Below are positions 40,022-48,943 of a stretch of DNA of 64,000 nt, piece by piece (position 1 is the stretch's first letter; each line of letters opens with the position of its first letter). The notes under the pieces were generated by a model. It was not told the origin of the DNA. It was given only the letters and a program-made list of their open reading frames with translations, and searched no databases. This DNA comes from Neopusillimonas maritima (GTDB lineage: Bacteria > Pseudomonadota > Gammaproteobacteria > Burkholderiales > Burkholderiaceae_B): positions 1 through 64,000 of the forward strand of contig NZ_NQOU01000007.1 of the NCBI RefSeq assembly GCF_003576595.1. The letters run 5' to 3'. A program made the translations under genes and the position numbers.

Positions 40022-41245
40022 GTGCCTTCGATACTTTATCCTGTTAATGCGTCAATCTCTATGACTTTTCCTGCAAATCGACGCTCTTCCCATTTTGCCC
40101 GCTGGTCGTGGCGCAACGCCAGGGTGCGAGCCTGGATATACCAGTTGGCCATGTTGCTGGGTATTGGTTTGCTGGTTTATTGGTTGGTCGATAACACGCT
40201 GGTTAATTTGGCTGCCCGCAACATTTCAACCGGGTTCGGCTTTCTGGAGCGGGAGGCGGGTTTCGCAATCAGCGAGAGCCCGGTCGCTTATCGTCCTGCC
40301 GACTCTTACGCCCGTGCTTTATGGGTTGGCATTCTGAATACGTTGAAAGTCGCGGCCCTTGGGGTGATTTTGGCAACTTTGCTGGGTAGCCTGATCGGCA
40401 TTGCACGCTTGTCGGGCAATCGGCTGTTGGCTGCAGTGGCAACGGCCTATATTGAAGTGATGCGTAATATCCCCTTGTTATTGCAGTTGTTTTTCTGGTA
40501 CGCCCTTATTACGCAAAGCTTGCCTTCACCCCGGCTTGCACTGGAGCCGGTGTCGGGTGTGTTTTTATCTAACCGGGGTTTAACTGTTCCGTGGCTGTTG
40601 GGGGTGAATGGTTCAGTTTTCTGGCTGGCATTGTTTGTGGTCGTATTGTATTTAATTGTTGCAGCGCGTTTAGGCCGCAAAGCAAAAACAGGCCGCCATC
40701 CGGGCAAGGCACTGACACTGATTGGTATGGTGTTTTTTCTGGCGGTTGCATTCGCAGCCACGATTGCATTCTCGCCAGGGCTTCACGTAAGCGTGCCCGA
40801 GCTGAAAGGCTTTAACTTTGCCGGAGGTGCAACATTAAGCCCGGAGTTCACCGCTCTGTTGCTGGGGCTGGTGCTGTATACCGCAGCTTTTGTTGCTGAG
40901 GTGGTGCGGTCTGGTATTCAGTCGGTGGGGGCGGGGCAGTGGCAGGCTGGTCGTGCCCTGGGATTACAAGATAGCCAGGTGTTGCGCCGGATTATTATTC
41001 CCCAGGCGTTACGGGTAATTGTGCCGCCAATGACAAGTCAATATTTGAACCTGACCAAAAACAGCTCTCTGGCTGTTGCAATCGGCTATCCCGATATTGT
41101 CTCAATTGCCAATACAACACTGAATCAAACGGGTCAGGCAATTGAAGGCGTTTTGATTATTATGGCCGCCTATTTAACAGTCAGCTTGTCGATATCGGCC
41201 GTCATGAATTTGTATAACCGGCGTATTGCCCTAAAGGAGCGGTAA
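40022..41245 (+). CDS. Polar amino-acid ABC transporter permease (AapQ/BztB type)
   Basis: The 407-residue inner-membrane protein has an N-terminal TM region, a large internal insertion (about 165-270) and the HisM-type core with GRALGLQDSQVLRRIIIPQALRVIVPP-type EAA motif. Proteins of this size pair with AapM/BztC for general L-amino-acid uptake. GTG 40022 has GGCGGA nine bases upstream; ATG 40061 is the alternative start and fits a -10-like TATGAT at 40013. It is followed 2 bp later by the partner permease, but no binding protein or ATPase is nearby. Confidence 0.88.
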   Translation: MPSILYPVNASISMTFPANRRSSHFARWSWRNARVRAWIYQLAMLLGIGLLVYWLVDNTLVNLAARNISTGFGFLEREAGFAISESPVAYRPADSYARALWVGILNTLKVAALGVILATLLGSLIGIARLSGNRLLAAVATAYIEVMRNIPLLLQLFFWYALITQSLPSPRLALEPVSGVFLSNRGLTVPWLLGVNGSVFWLALFVVVLYLIVAARLGRKAKTGRHPGKALTLIGMVFFLAVAFAATIAFSPGLHVSVPELKGFNFAGGATLSPEFTALLLGLVLYTAAFVAEVVRSGIQSVGAGQWQAGRALGLQDSQVLRRIIIPQALRVIVPPMTSQYLNLTKNSSLAVAIGYPDIVSIANTTLNQTGQAIEGVLIIMAAYLTVSLSISAVMNLYNRRIALKER

Positions 41246-41247
41246 GA

Positions 41248-42309
41248 ATGACAGCCGCCTCAATACACGTTGGTCAGCGCCCGGTACGCTGGTATCACAC
41301 ATTGGTAAATACGCCGTTCAACGCTTTGGTTACGGTGGTTCTTGTCGGGCTGTTGGCTGCGACATTGCCGGCCGCAGTGGAGTGGCTGTTTTTGTCTGCC
41401 CGGTTTGGAGGCGACAGCCCGCAAGCCTGTGCGCAAGTGGCCGGTGCCTGCTGGACGTTTATTGTCCAGAAGCATCGAGTTATCTTGTTTGGCTTGTACC
41501 CGTATGCAGAACAGTGGCGTCCTTTGCTGGCGTGTGTGGTGCTTATCGGTATTGTCGTACTCAGTTGCCGGCGTCGCTTCTGGCGGCCGGCCCTGGCTAT
41601 TTATTGGTTGGGGGCGTTGGCGCTGGTGGGTGTTCTCATGTGGGGCGGGGTTCTGGGGCTTTCTTTTGTTGAAACCCGCCTGTGGGGCGGCTTGCCCCTT
41701 ACCTTGATTCTGGCCACCGTGGGGGTGGGTCTGGCGTTTCCACTTGGCGTGTTGCTGGCATTGGGTCGACGCTCCGACTTGCCTGCAGTACGGTCGGTGT
41801 GTGTGATTTATATCGAGTTGATTCGTGGTGTGCCGCTGATCAGTTTGTTGTTTATGGCTTCGGTAATGCTACCGTTGTTTCTGCCCGAAGGCCTTAACAT
41901 TAACAAGTTGTTGCGCGCTCAAATTGCCATTGTTTTGTTCGTGGCTGCCTATATTGCTGAAACTGTTCGTGGTGGCTTACAGGCGATTCCCAAAGGGCAG
42001 TACGAAGGGGCCGACTCATTGGGCCTGGGCTACTGGCAAAAAACGCTTTTTATTGTGCTGCCCCAGGCGCTTAGGGCCATTGTCGGGCCGCTGGTAGGTA
42101 TTTTTATTTCTGTACTGAAAGATACGTCTTTGGTGGTTGTTATTGGCGTTTTCGATCTCATGCAAGCGACCAAGGCGGCTTTGGCCGATGCGCAATGGCA
42201 AGGGTTTAGCACCGAAGCTTACTTGTTCATTGGGGCTATTTATTTTGTTTTGTGTTTTTCCATTTCCCGGTATAGCCAGTCGCTTGAAAGACAATGGCGT
42301 CAAGGCTGA
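41248..42309 (+). CDS. Polar amino-acid ABC transporter permease (AapM/BztC type)
   Basis: The 353-residue partner permease has about eight TM helices and the EAA loop in ADSLGLGYWQKTLFIVLPQALRAIVGP (about 250-276). It would form a heterodimer with the preceding permease. The usual aapJ and aapP genes are absent here: the next gene codes for an OmpA-type lipoprotein. Those partners must be encoded elsewhere or the pair works with another system's ATPase. Confidence 0.88.
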   Translation: MTAASIHVGQRPVRWYHTLVNTPFNALVTVVLVGLLAATLPAAVEWLFLSARFGGDSPQACAQVAGACWTFIVQKHRVILFGLYPYAEQWRPLLACVVLIGIVVLSCRRRFWRPALAIYWLGALALVGVLMWGGVLGLSFVETRLWGGLPLTLILATVGVGLAFPLGVLLALGRRSDLPAVRSVCVIYIELIRGVPLISLLFMASVMLPLFLPEGLNINKLLRAQIAIVLFVAAYIAETVRGGLQAIPKGQYEGADSLGLGYWQKTLFIVLPQALRAIVGPLVGIFISVLKDTSLVVVIGVFDLMQATKAALADAQWQGFSTEAYLFIGAIYFVLCFSISRYSQSLERQWRQG

Positions 42310-42410
42310 ATAAATTCGTAACATTTAAGCCCGTACGCAACTGATAGGATAGATAGCGCACTTAGGGTTCGTTATGGTTCTGGAACCCGTAACCCAAGAA
42401 GGAGAAGAAT

Positions 42411-43082
42411 ATGAACACTTTAGTTAACAAGCGCGTTGCGATTAGCGTAGTTGCCTTGGCAATGATGGGCGGTTGTGCCACGGTGGACCGAACAATGGGC
42501 GGTATGAGCCAAGGGGGTCGCACAGCAGCCGGTGCCGGCGCAGGTGCAGCCGTAGGCGCCGGGCTTGGCGCATTAATAGGCGATAGCAGTGAGGCCGCAT
42601 TAATCGGCGCCGGGATCGGTGCCGTTGCCGGCAGCATCATGGGCTATAACTGGTCGGGCATCAAGAATGATGTTGAGCAATCCGGCGCTCGCGATTTAGG
42701 GGTGGCTGTTGTTGAAATGCCCGACGGAACGCTTAAAGTTCACATTCCAAGCAATGTGTCGTTTGACACAGGGAAGTCTGATCTGAAAGCCGGTTTGCTA
42801 CCTGTGCTTGACAGTGTGTCACGGGCGCTTGCCCAGCATCCCGAGTTGCGTGCCAAGGCTATTGGCTACACCGACAGCACCGGCCCGGCTGAGCTGAACC
42901 AGCGCTTGTCGTTAAGCCGTGCTGAAGCCGTTACAAACTATATTGCCCGACAGGGTATTTCCATGGGACGTTTAACTGCTGAAGGGCGTGCTTCCGCCAA
43001 CCCCATTGGTGATAACAGTACCGAGCAGGGCCGCGCGCTGAACCGTCGTGTTGAGCTGTTCTTGTACGCTGTTAAACAATAA
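42411..43082 (+). CDS. OmpA-family lipoprotein with glycine zipper
   Basis: The 223 residues show a lipobox MGGC (Cys22), an Ala/Gly-rich glycine-zipper region (about 40-85, GAGAGAAVGAGLGAL) and a C-terminal OmpA/MotB peptidoglycan-binding domain (about 105-223) with FDTGKSDLK, AIGYTDSTG and LSLSRAEAV motifs. It resembles YiaD-type proteins that tie the outer membrane to the wall. The start has AAGGAGAAG upstream, and a strong bidirectional terminator follows. Confidence 0.92.
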   Translation: MNTLVNKRVAISVVALAMMGGCATVDRTMGGMSQGGRTAAGAGAGAAVGAGLGALIGDSSEAALIGAGIGAVAGSIMGYNWSGIKNDVEQSGARDLGVAVVEMPDGTLKVHIPSNVSFDTGKSDLKAGLLPVLDSVSRALAQHPELRAKAIGYTDSTGPAELNQRLSLSRAEAVTNYIARQGISMGRLTAEGRASANPIGDNSTEQGRALNRRVELFLYAVKQ

Positions 43083-43101
43083 TTTTTTAAGCATTGAATG
43101 C

Positions 43102-43139
43102 AAAAAACCCGTCGTACCATTTTGGACGACGGGTTTTTT
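43102..43139. terminator. Bidirectional Rho-independent terminator
   Basis: AAAAAACCCGTCGT (43102-43115) pairs with ACGACGGGTTTTTT (43126-43139) across a 10-nt loop. The A and T runs let it end both the OmpA-type gene on the plus strand and the aldehyde dehydrogenase gene on the minus strand. Confidence 0.93.
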
Positions 43140-43162
43140 GTAACAATTTAATGCGCTGCTTA

Positions 43163-44614
43163 TTAGAACGGATAGTGGCGGGGGGTGGTTTGAATCGACA
43201 TCCAGCGTAGTTCGGTGAAGGCCTCAATGCCGGCACGCCCGCCGAAGCGGCCGAAACCGCTGTCTTTTACGCCGCCAAACGGCATTTGTGCCTCATCGTG
43301 AACTGTGGGGCCGTTAATGTGGCAAATGCCTGATTCAATACGCGAAGCAACTTGCCATGCCCGCCCGATATCTTTTCCGAATACCGCCGCTGACAGGCCG
43401 TAGTCGTTGTCATTCGCCACTTGAATCGCTTCTTCAACCCCGTTAACACGGACAATGGCCTTTACCGGCGCAAAGGTTTCCTCGCTGTAGATTTTCATTT
43501 CCGGCGTAACGTGGTCGATCAGTGTGGCGGGCATTAAGGTGTTTTCAGCCTTGCCGCCGCAAAGTAGCTTGGCGCCTTTTTCCAACGCGTCGTCGATGAG
43601 CGCATTGCAACGTTCAACCGTCGACATATCGACCACCGAACCCAGGACAACCGGGCCTTCGCGCGGATCACCCAGCGGCAGGTTGCGCGCCTTTTCGGTG
43701 AGTGCGGGAATAAACGCGTCGGCGATTTTATTGTCGACAATAATGCGTTCCGTTGACATGCAGATTTGGCCGGAATTTGCGAACGCGCCAAAAGCGGTTC
43801 CGTTAACGGCTTCTTCGATGTTTGCATCGTCGAGAACGACCAGCGGTGCTTTGCCGCCCAGTTCCAAAATAGAAGGTTTCAGATATTTCGCGCAGACCGA
43901 GGCGATGATTCTGCCAACCCGTGTGGAACCGGTGAAATTGACGCGCCGAACGGCAGGGTGAGCGATCATGGCCTCAACAATAGGGCCCGCATCGGCTGGG
44001 TCGTTGGTGATGAAATTCACTACCCCGTTAGGCAAGCCGGCTTCCTGAAGTGATTCGATAATCAGGCTGTGGGTGGCCGGACATACTTCCGACCCTTTCA
44101 TTACAACGGTATTGCCGCAGGCCAGGGGAACGGCAACGGCCCGGGTGCCCAGGATGATGGGCGCATTCCAGGGCGCCATGCCCAACACCACGCCTGCAGG
44201 CTGCCGAACACCCATTGCCAGGCTGCCGGGAACATCGGACGGGATGAGGTCGCCGTTTATTTGTGTGGTAAGCGATGCGGCTTCGCGAAGCATATTGGCT
44301 GCCAGGTGCGCATTGAAGCCGGCCCACATGGCGGCCGACCCGGTTTCGCCGGCCATGGCTTTGATAAAGTCGTCGGTTTTTGCGTCAAGGGCATCGGCTG
44401 CTTTCAACAACAGGCCACGTCGCTCTGTCGGGCCTTTCGCGGCCCATTCGGGGAAAGCCCGGGAGGCGGCTTCAACAGCTTCGATGGCGTCTTCGACGGT
44501 TGCGGCCGGGGCGGTGGTTGCGACTTTGCCGTCAAGCGGGTTCTTTCGCTGGAAAGTTTTACCATTGCTGGCTTGCTTTTGTTGCCCGTTAATAAGCATC
44601 GAAATAGTTGACAT
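43163..44614 (-). CDS. NAD(P)-dependent aldehyde dehydrogenase (vanillin/salicylaldehyde type)
   Basis: The 483-residue ALDH has Glu in LELGGKAP (about 254-261), catalytic Cys in SGQICMSTER (about 286-295) and the cofactor segments APWNAPI and NFTGSTRVG. The closest family by eye is the vanillin/salicylaldehyde/benzaldehyde dehydrogenase group, so it likely oxidises an aromatic aldehyde. An MFS gene is divergent from it. It might also serve the aromatic cluster at 48.9-53.6 kb, for example as a semialdehyde dehydrogenase; that is speculation. Confidence 0.9.
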   Translation of the reverse strand: MSTISMLINGQQKQASNGKTFQRKNPLDGKVATTAPAATVEDAIEAVEAASRAFPEWAAKGPTERRGLLLKAADALDAKTDDFIKAMAGETGSAAMWAGFNAHLAANMLREAASLTTQINGDLIPSDVPGSLAMGVRQPAGVVLGMAPWNAPIILGTRAVAVPLACGNTVVMKGSEVCPATHSLIIESLQEAGLPNGVVNFITNDPADAGPIVEAMIAHPAVRRVNFTGSTRVGRIIASVCAKYLKPSILELGGKAPLVVLDDANIEEAVNGTAFGAFANSGQICMSTERIIVDNKIADAFIPALTEKARNLPLGDPREGPVVLGSVVDMSTVERCNALIDDALEKGAKLLCGGKAENTLMPATLIDHVTPEMKIYSEETFAPVKAIVRVNGVEEAIQVANDNDYGLSAAVFGKDIGRAWQVASRIESGICHINGPTVHDEAQMPFGGVKDSGFGRFGGRAGIEAFTELRWMSIQTTPRHYPF

Positions 44615-44701
44615 AGCTTGACTCCAGGTTTGTTACAAAATTCGGAATAAACACGAGTGCGTCTTAATTTTCCATTATGAGCCTTTTTGGCGCTAGGGAA
44701 A

Positions 44702-44722
44702 AGTAAGTGGACTTACTATAAT
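44702..44722 (+). promoter_or_regulatory. Palindromic operator joined to a perfect -10 box upstream of the MFS gene
   Basis: AGTAAGT-GG-ACTTACT (44702-44717) is a perfect palindrome with 7-bp arms. Its last base is the first of TATAAT (44717-44722). The -35 position (TAGGGA, 44694-44699) is poor. The transcription start would be near 44729 and the MFS ATG at 44751. A repressor or activator binding between -35 and -10 is likely; no regulator gene is adjacent. Confidence 0.7.
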
Positions 44723-44750
44723 CGGTGCAACGATTGTTGCGGAATGTTAT

Positions 44751-45965
44751 ATGACTGTTGGGATGGAGTTGTTAAAACGCTGGGGGGGCTTTGTTGGGGT
44801 TACCGTACTGGTTTGCTTATGTTTTGCAACCAGCTCTTTGCCGACACCGCTGTATCCCATATACGAACGAGCCTGGCAAATTCCACCCAGCTCCTTAAGT
44901 TACATTTTTACGTCCTATATGGTGGCTGTTTTCGCCACCTTGCTTTGTTTTGGACGGGTGTCGGATACTTTCGGGCGCTTCAAAGTCATTGTGGCTTCGG
45001 TATTAATGCTGATGTTGGGGTTGGGGCTGTCGATGGTGGCGCAAGGCGTGGCAACCTTAATTCTGGCTCGCGCCATTATTGGTTTCGGAAATGGCATTCT
45101 TGCCACCACGGCTGCCCTGGCGATGGGTGAGGCGCATCCTCAGCAAGACCGCCGCAAAGCGGCTGTCGTCACTTCCAGTGCCATTACGGTTAGCTTTGGA
45201 GCAGGGCCGGTGATTGGCGGGGTCATCGCCCAATGGAATGTTTACCCACTGGTATTGCCTTATGTGTTCATTTTGGCCTTCGCCGTCCTGACATTACTGT
45301 TAATTATTGCTTCTCGACATCAGTTGCAGGGGCCGGTCGGTGCTCGTGCACCTTTGTCCATCGTGCCCAAAATGGCGCTGCCGGTTGTAGGTAATCGACC
45401 GCCATTCCTCTTGGGATGTGCCGGGGGGTTCTTTACTTTTGGTGTCGGCTGCCTGTTTGCATCGCTTGTGCCCTCGGTCTTGCCGGAGCTGAATTTGCCG
45501 TGGCAGGGGCCGATTGTGGTGGGCGTGGCGTTTATTTTCATGGCCATTGCGTCTACATTGGTTCAAACCACGCAAACGCAGTTGCCCCCTTTCAAGGGGC
45601 TGATGTTCGGTATGGGTGCTTTTGGCCTGAGCGTTGTGTTTCTGGCTGCGGGTATGTACACCCACAGTGTGGCAATTTTGATTATTGCCATGGTTTGTTT
45701 CGGTATTGGCCAGGGGTTTGGCTTTATGTATGCCTCAATGATTGCCAGTCTGCACGCTGATGAGCATCGTCGGGCGGCTAATATGTCAACTTTTTTCCTG
45801 TCGGCTTATACCGGTGCGACGGTGCCCATTATTGGCGTGGGAATATTGGCCGATCATGTAGGTCTGAGCACCGCTATTTATACGTTTTGTTTTATTACGA
45901 CTGTCGTTCTGGGCTGTTTATCAGCGTACTCTGCCTGGATGCATCGTCATCGGAAGATTGCATAG
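44751..45965 (+). CDS. MFS drug/metabolite transporter
   Basis: The 404-residue permease has about 12 TM helices. The MFS motif A appears as GRVSDTFGRFKVI (loop 2-3), and a GHPQQDRRKAA-like loop follows helix 4. The N-terminus (SLPTPLYPIYERAW) suggests a multidrug or aromatic-acid efflux member. A G7 tract lies near the start (44782-44788) but the frame is intact. It is divergent from the aldehyde dehydrogenase gene. Its end overlaps the facing diguanylate cyclase gene by 71 bp. The substrate is unknown. Confidence 0.88.
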   Translation: MTVGMELLKRWGGFVGVTVLVCLCFATSSLPTPLYPIYERAWQIPPSSLSYIFTSYMVAVFATLLCFGRVSDTFGRFKVIVASVLMLMLGLGLSMVAQGVATLILARAIIGFGNGILATTAALAMGEAHPQQDRRKAAVVTSSAITVSFGAGPVIGGVIAQWNVYPLVLPYVFILAFAVLTLLLIIASRHQLQGPVGARAPLSIVPKMALPVVGNRPPFLLGCAGGFFTFGVGCLFASLVPSVLPELNLPWQGPIVVGVAFIFMAIASTLVQTTQTQLPPFKGLMFGMGAFGLSVVFLAAGMYTHSVAILIIAMVCFGIGQGFGFMYASMIASLHADEHRRAANMSTFFLSAYTGATVPIIGVGILADHVGLSTAIYTFCFITTVVLGCLSAYSAWMHRHRKIA

Positions 45966-47418
45966 CATAGAATTTCCGTTTTTCTTCGTACATTAAATGA
46001 TCCGCTTCGCGAAGCGCATCTTCCAGGCGTTCGCCTTCTTCGCAAACCGACCAGCCTGCAGCAAGCTGAAGGAACGGGCCGTTGTAGAACTGGTTGTTCA
46101 GGTCGGTGAGTTTTTTCAGGTTGGCCAGCAGGTTTGTACGAGCTTCATCGGTTGCGCCGGGCATGAAAACCGCGAACTCGTCGCCCCCTATGCGCATGGC
46201 AGTGACCCCTTTGCTGTTCAGTTGGCCCAGAATTTCGCCTGCGCGCCGAAGCAGGTCGTCGCCGGCTGCGTGGCCCAGGGTGTCGTTAATGGTTTTCAGG
46301 TTATTAATATCGATAATGATAACCGTGACAGGGAACGGGCCTTTGCGATCGAGGCGGCTGATTTCATCAACATAGAATGAACGGTTCTTTAGTTTTGTCA
46401 GTACATCGTGTTTGCCCAGATACTCCAGATAGGCTTCGGCTTTCTTGCGTGCGGTAATGTCAGTCAGGGCCAGAAGCACCAAATCCCAATGCTTTTCATG
46501 GCCGTTGAACACTGAAAACTGCAGATGGATATTAAGCGGGTTGCCGTCCAGCTCGTAATTCAGCACCTCCCGCTGCATGAACAGCTTACCGTCCCACAGG
46601 TCGATAAGTTGTTCGCGAAAATGGTCCCGCATGTCGTCGCGGAACACTTCGGGCAGCCGGGTGAGCAGGTCTTGTTTGTTTTTGGCTTTAAACATGTCAA
46701 TGGTGTATTGATTGACATCCAGCACTTTGATTTCCGACATGCATTGCTCGACGAAGTCGGGGTGAACGTCGGTAAACGTTCTAAAGTCGGTAATTCCGCG
46801 TTCACGCACCTCTTCCAGCAAGATCTTGATGCGATGAAAATCCTCAACCCACAGTGACACGGGGGCGTATTCGAAAATACCCCGTGCATATTGTTCGCTT
46901 GCCAACACACGTCGGTGAGCGTTTTCAAGCTCTGTAATGTTGTCGAGCGACACCAGTACGCGATCCCAGCGCTTTTTGTGGTCCGGCAAAATAACGGCAC
47001 GGATCAGAACGTCGAGCCTCTCGCCGTTTAATGTGTAATTAACGCTTTTGCTCTCGAAGCGATCGTTGCCCCCCCAGAGCTGCTCCAGCTCTTCAATGTG
47101 TGCCTCCAGCATGTCATCACGCAATACCTCACTCAGCCGAGAGGAAAGTTCGTCGAACGAGGCGGCATTAAACATATCGAGCGTTTTGCGATTGACATGT
47201 AATACCCTGATGCACGCAGAACATTGGGCAACACGAGTTACATCTTCTGCCAAATAGTCGCGTAAATCGGTGATACCTTGCGAACGCCAATTTTCAAACA
47301 GCTCGTAGAGCTGGCTATAGTCTTCAAGCCATAAAGAGTTCGGCATGATTTCGAAGAATTCGGGCAGGCTGGTGCCCCATGTTTCTGGTTGGCTGTCTGA
47401 AAGATTGCCCAGTTGCAT
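45895..47418 (-). CDS. Cytoplasmic diguanylate cyclase with duplicated PAS domains
   Basis: The 507-residue protein has two related PAS-type modules (about 23-165 and 183-325, each with SLWxED, GITDxR and VNxxTxDMF motifs) and a C-terminal GGDEF domain with intact GGDEF at 411-415. The inhibitory RxxD site is missing (SKGV in that place), so product feedback may be absent. No TM segment is seen. The two sensor modules look like an internal duplication about 160 residues apart. It may supply c-di-GMP to the LapD-type receptor; this is inferred. Its last 71 bp overlap the facing MFS gene. Confidence 0.92.
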   Translation of the reverse strand: MQLGNLSDSQPETWGTSLPEFFEIMPNSLWLEDYSQLYELFENWRSQGITDLRDYLAEDVTRVAQCSACIRVLHVNRKTLDMFNAASFDELSSRLSEVLRDDMLEAHIEELEQLWGGNDRFESKSVNYTLNGERLDVLIRAVILPDHKKRWDRVLVSLDNITELENAHRRVLASEQYARGIFEYAPVSLWVEDFHRIKILLEEVRERGITDFRTFTDVHPDFVEQCMSEIKVLDVNQYTIDMFKAKNKQDLLTRLPEVFRDDMRDHFREQLIDLWDGKLFMQREVLNYELDGNPLNIHLQFSVFNGHEKHWDLVLLALTDITARKKAEAYLEYLGKHDVLTKLKNRSFYVDEISRLDRKGPFPVTVIIIDINNLKTINDTLGHAAGDDLLRRAGEILGQLNSKGVTAMRIGGDEFAVFMPGATDEARTNLLANLKKLTDLNNQFYNGPFLQLAAGWSVCEEGERLEDALREADHLMYEEKRKFYAMQSSDDDASRQSTLINSPERQS

Positions 47419-47521
47419 AGAGTGAAGTCCGGTGAATTGGGTGAAAACGCATGCTGAAGCTGTAATGGTGATGCTGATTTTAATGAATTTGCGTGAGCTG
47501 CGCGCTCACAGTATTGAAAAT

Positions 47522-47540
47522 ATAAAATTTATAATTTTAT
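47522..47540. promoter_or_regulatory. AT-only inverted repeat upstream of the PAS-GGDEF gene
   Basis: ATAAAAT (47522-47528) and ATTTTAT (47534-47540) form 7-bp arms around TTATA, about 100 bp before the ATG of the diguanylate cyclase gene. It is a possible operator or an easily melted promoter element. Confidence 0.3.
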
Positions 47541-47550
47541 GAAGGCCTAA

Positions 47551-47581
47551 AAGAAAAGCCCCTTCAGTTCAGAAGGGGCTT
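47551..47581 (-). terminator. Rho-independent terminator after the binding-protein gene
   Basis: AAGCCCCTTC (47556-47565) pairs with GAAGGGGCTT (47572-47581) around a 6-nt loop. On the minus strand the 10-bp stem runs into TTTTCTTTT. It lies about 60 bp after the stop of the ABC binding-protein gene. Confidence 0.9.
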
Positions 47582-47641
47582 AGAGAGCGTTTTACAACAA
47601 TTTGAGTGCGTTGGTTTTTTATCTAACTGTTGATATATTGC

Positions 47642-48814
47642 TTAAACGCCTGGGTCTTTGAACATTTCCACGACGTCGAATTCAACGTTATAACGTTCGC
47701 CGTTATCCAGTTTCTTGGCTTCACGAATGTAGATGTTCTGAACGATGTCGCGTGTTTCAGGGTCGATACGGATCGGGCCACGAGGGCTTTCCCACTCCAT
47801 TCCTTTCATAGCGGCCAGTAGTTCGTCGCCCGTGGCATCTGGACCGGCTTTCTTCAACGCTTCGTAAATAAGGTGCATGCCGTCGTAGGCACCTACACCC
47901 ATGAAGCTGGCACGCATCCCGTCGTTGGCCTCGGCGAACGCTTTTACAAATTCCTTGTTTGTTTCGGAATCGTGAGCGGCTGAGTAGTGGTGGGAAGTGA
48001 TAATACCCAGCACTTCATCACCCATTGAAGGCATCAGGTCGTCTTCCACCATGTCGCCGGTACCGATCAGATTGATACCTTCTGCAGCGAGATTACGTTC
48101 CTTGAACTGCTTCAACACTGCGGTACCTTGGCCGGAAGGAACAAACACGAAAAGTGCATCGGGTTTCAAGTCGCGAACGCGCTGAAGGAACGCCGAAAAG
48201 TCGGGGTTTGCCATGGGGCTGCGGATGCTTTCCAGCACTTTCCCGCCTTTTTCCGTAAAGGTTTTCACGAAGACTTTTTCAGCGTCGTGACCTGGGCCGT
48301 AGTCGGCTACCAGCGTAACAGCGGTATCGATTTTGACGTCTTTGTTGTCACGTGCCCAGGCTGCGATAGGCGCAGTTGTTTGCGGCAGTGTCATGGAGGT
48401 ACGCACGATGTAGGGCGACTTCTGAACAATTGATGAGGTGCCGGCTGCCGTGACCACCATGGGAACTTTAGCCTGGGTGGCAATGGGTGCAGCGGCAAAT
48501 GCCAGCGGTGTGAGGCCAAAGCCGGCCAGCACATTTACCTTATCCTGCACGACCAGTTCCTGGGCAATACGTTTGGTTGTTTCAGGCTGAACGCCGCCGT
48601 CGTCTTTAATGATGAGTTCAACTTTGCGCCCGGCTACTTCATCGCCATGCTGCTGCATGTAAAGTTTGGCGCCGGCAACGGCTTGTTTACCAGTAGAGGC
48701 AAATGGGCCTGTCATGGGGATAATGAAGCCGATTTTGAACGGTTCTGCAGCGTGCGCGACTGCAGCGGTTGCAAAGCAGGCCGCTGCAAGCGCAATTTTG
48801 GCGAATTTTCTCAT
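47642..48814 (-). CDS. ABC transporter periplasmic binding protein (LivJ/type I fold)
   Basis: The 390-residue protein has a signal peptide MRKFAKIALAAACFATAAVAHA, cut near residue 22-23, then KIGFIIPMTGPFASTGKQA, typical of branched-chain amino-acid / aromatic-acid binding proteins. I chose the ATG at 48814 because it has GGAGAC upstream and begins the signal peptide; an open frame extends to 48898. It is the last gene of the aromatic cluster, but a terminator lies between it and the aldolase gene. The HAAT permeases and ATPases are not in the window. A role in taking up an aromatic acid is inferred from position. Confidence 0.9.
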   Translation of the reverse strand: MRKFAKIALAAACFATAAVAHAAEPFKIGFIIPMTGPFASTGKQAVAGAKLYMQQHGDEVAGRKVELIIKDDGGVQPETTKRIAQELVVQDKVNVLAGFGLTPLAFAAAPIATQAKVPMVVTAAGTSSIVQKSPYIVRTSMTLPQTTAPIAAWARDNKDVKIDTAVTLVADYGPGHDAEKVFVKTFTEKGGKVLESIRSPMANPDFSAFLQRVRDLKPDALFVFVPSGQGTAVLKQFKERNLAAEGINLIGTGDMVEDDLMPSMGDEVLGIITSHHYSAAHDSETNKEFVKAFAEANDGMRASFMGVGAYDGMHLIYEALKKAGPDATGDELLAAMKGMEWESPRGPIRIDPETRDIVQNIYIREAKKLDNGERYNVEFDVVEMFKDPGV

Positions 48815-48875
48815 TAGTCGTCTCCTGAGAATTTTGGTTATGAGTCTAATACCGTTAAGGCATGCCCACCTAAAG

Positions 48876-48915
48876 CAAAAAGGGTTCCAAGCAGGCAATA
48901 ACTGTTCAGAACCCT
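48876..48915 (-). terminator. Rho-independent terminator after the aldolase gene
   Basis: AGGGTTC (48881-48887) pairs with GAACCCT (48909-48915) over a 21-nt loop. On the minus strand the stem is followed by TTTT. It lies about 30 bp after the aldolase stop and may reduce read-through into the binding-protein gene. Confidence 0.65.
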
Positions 48916-48943
48916 GTCAGATTAAGTGTGCTGAATGTTACGG

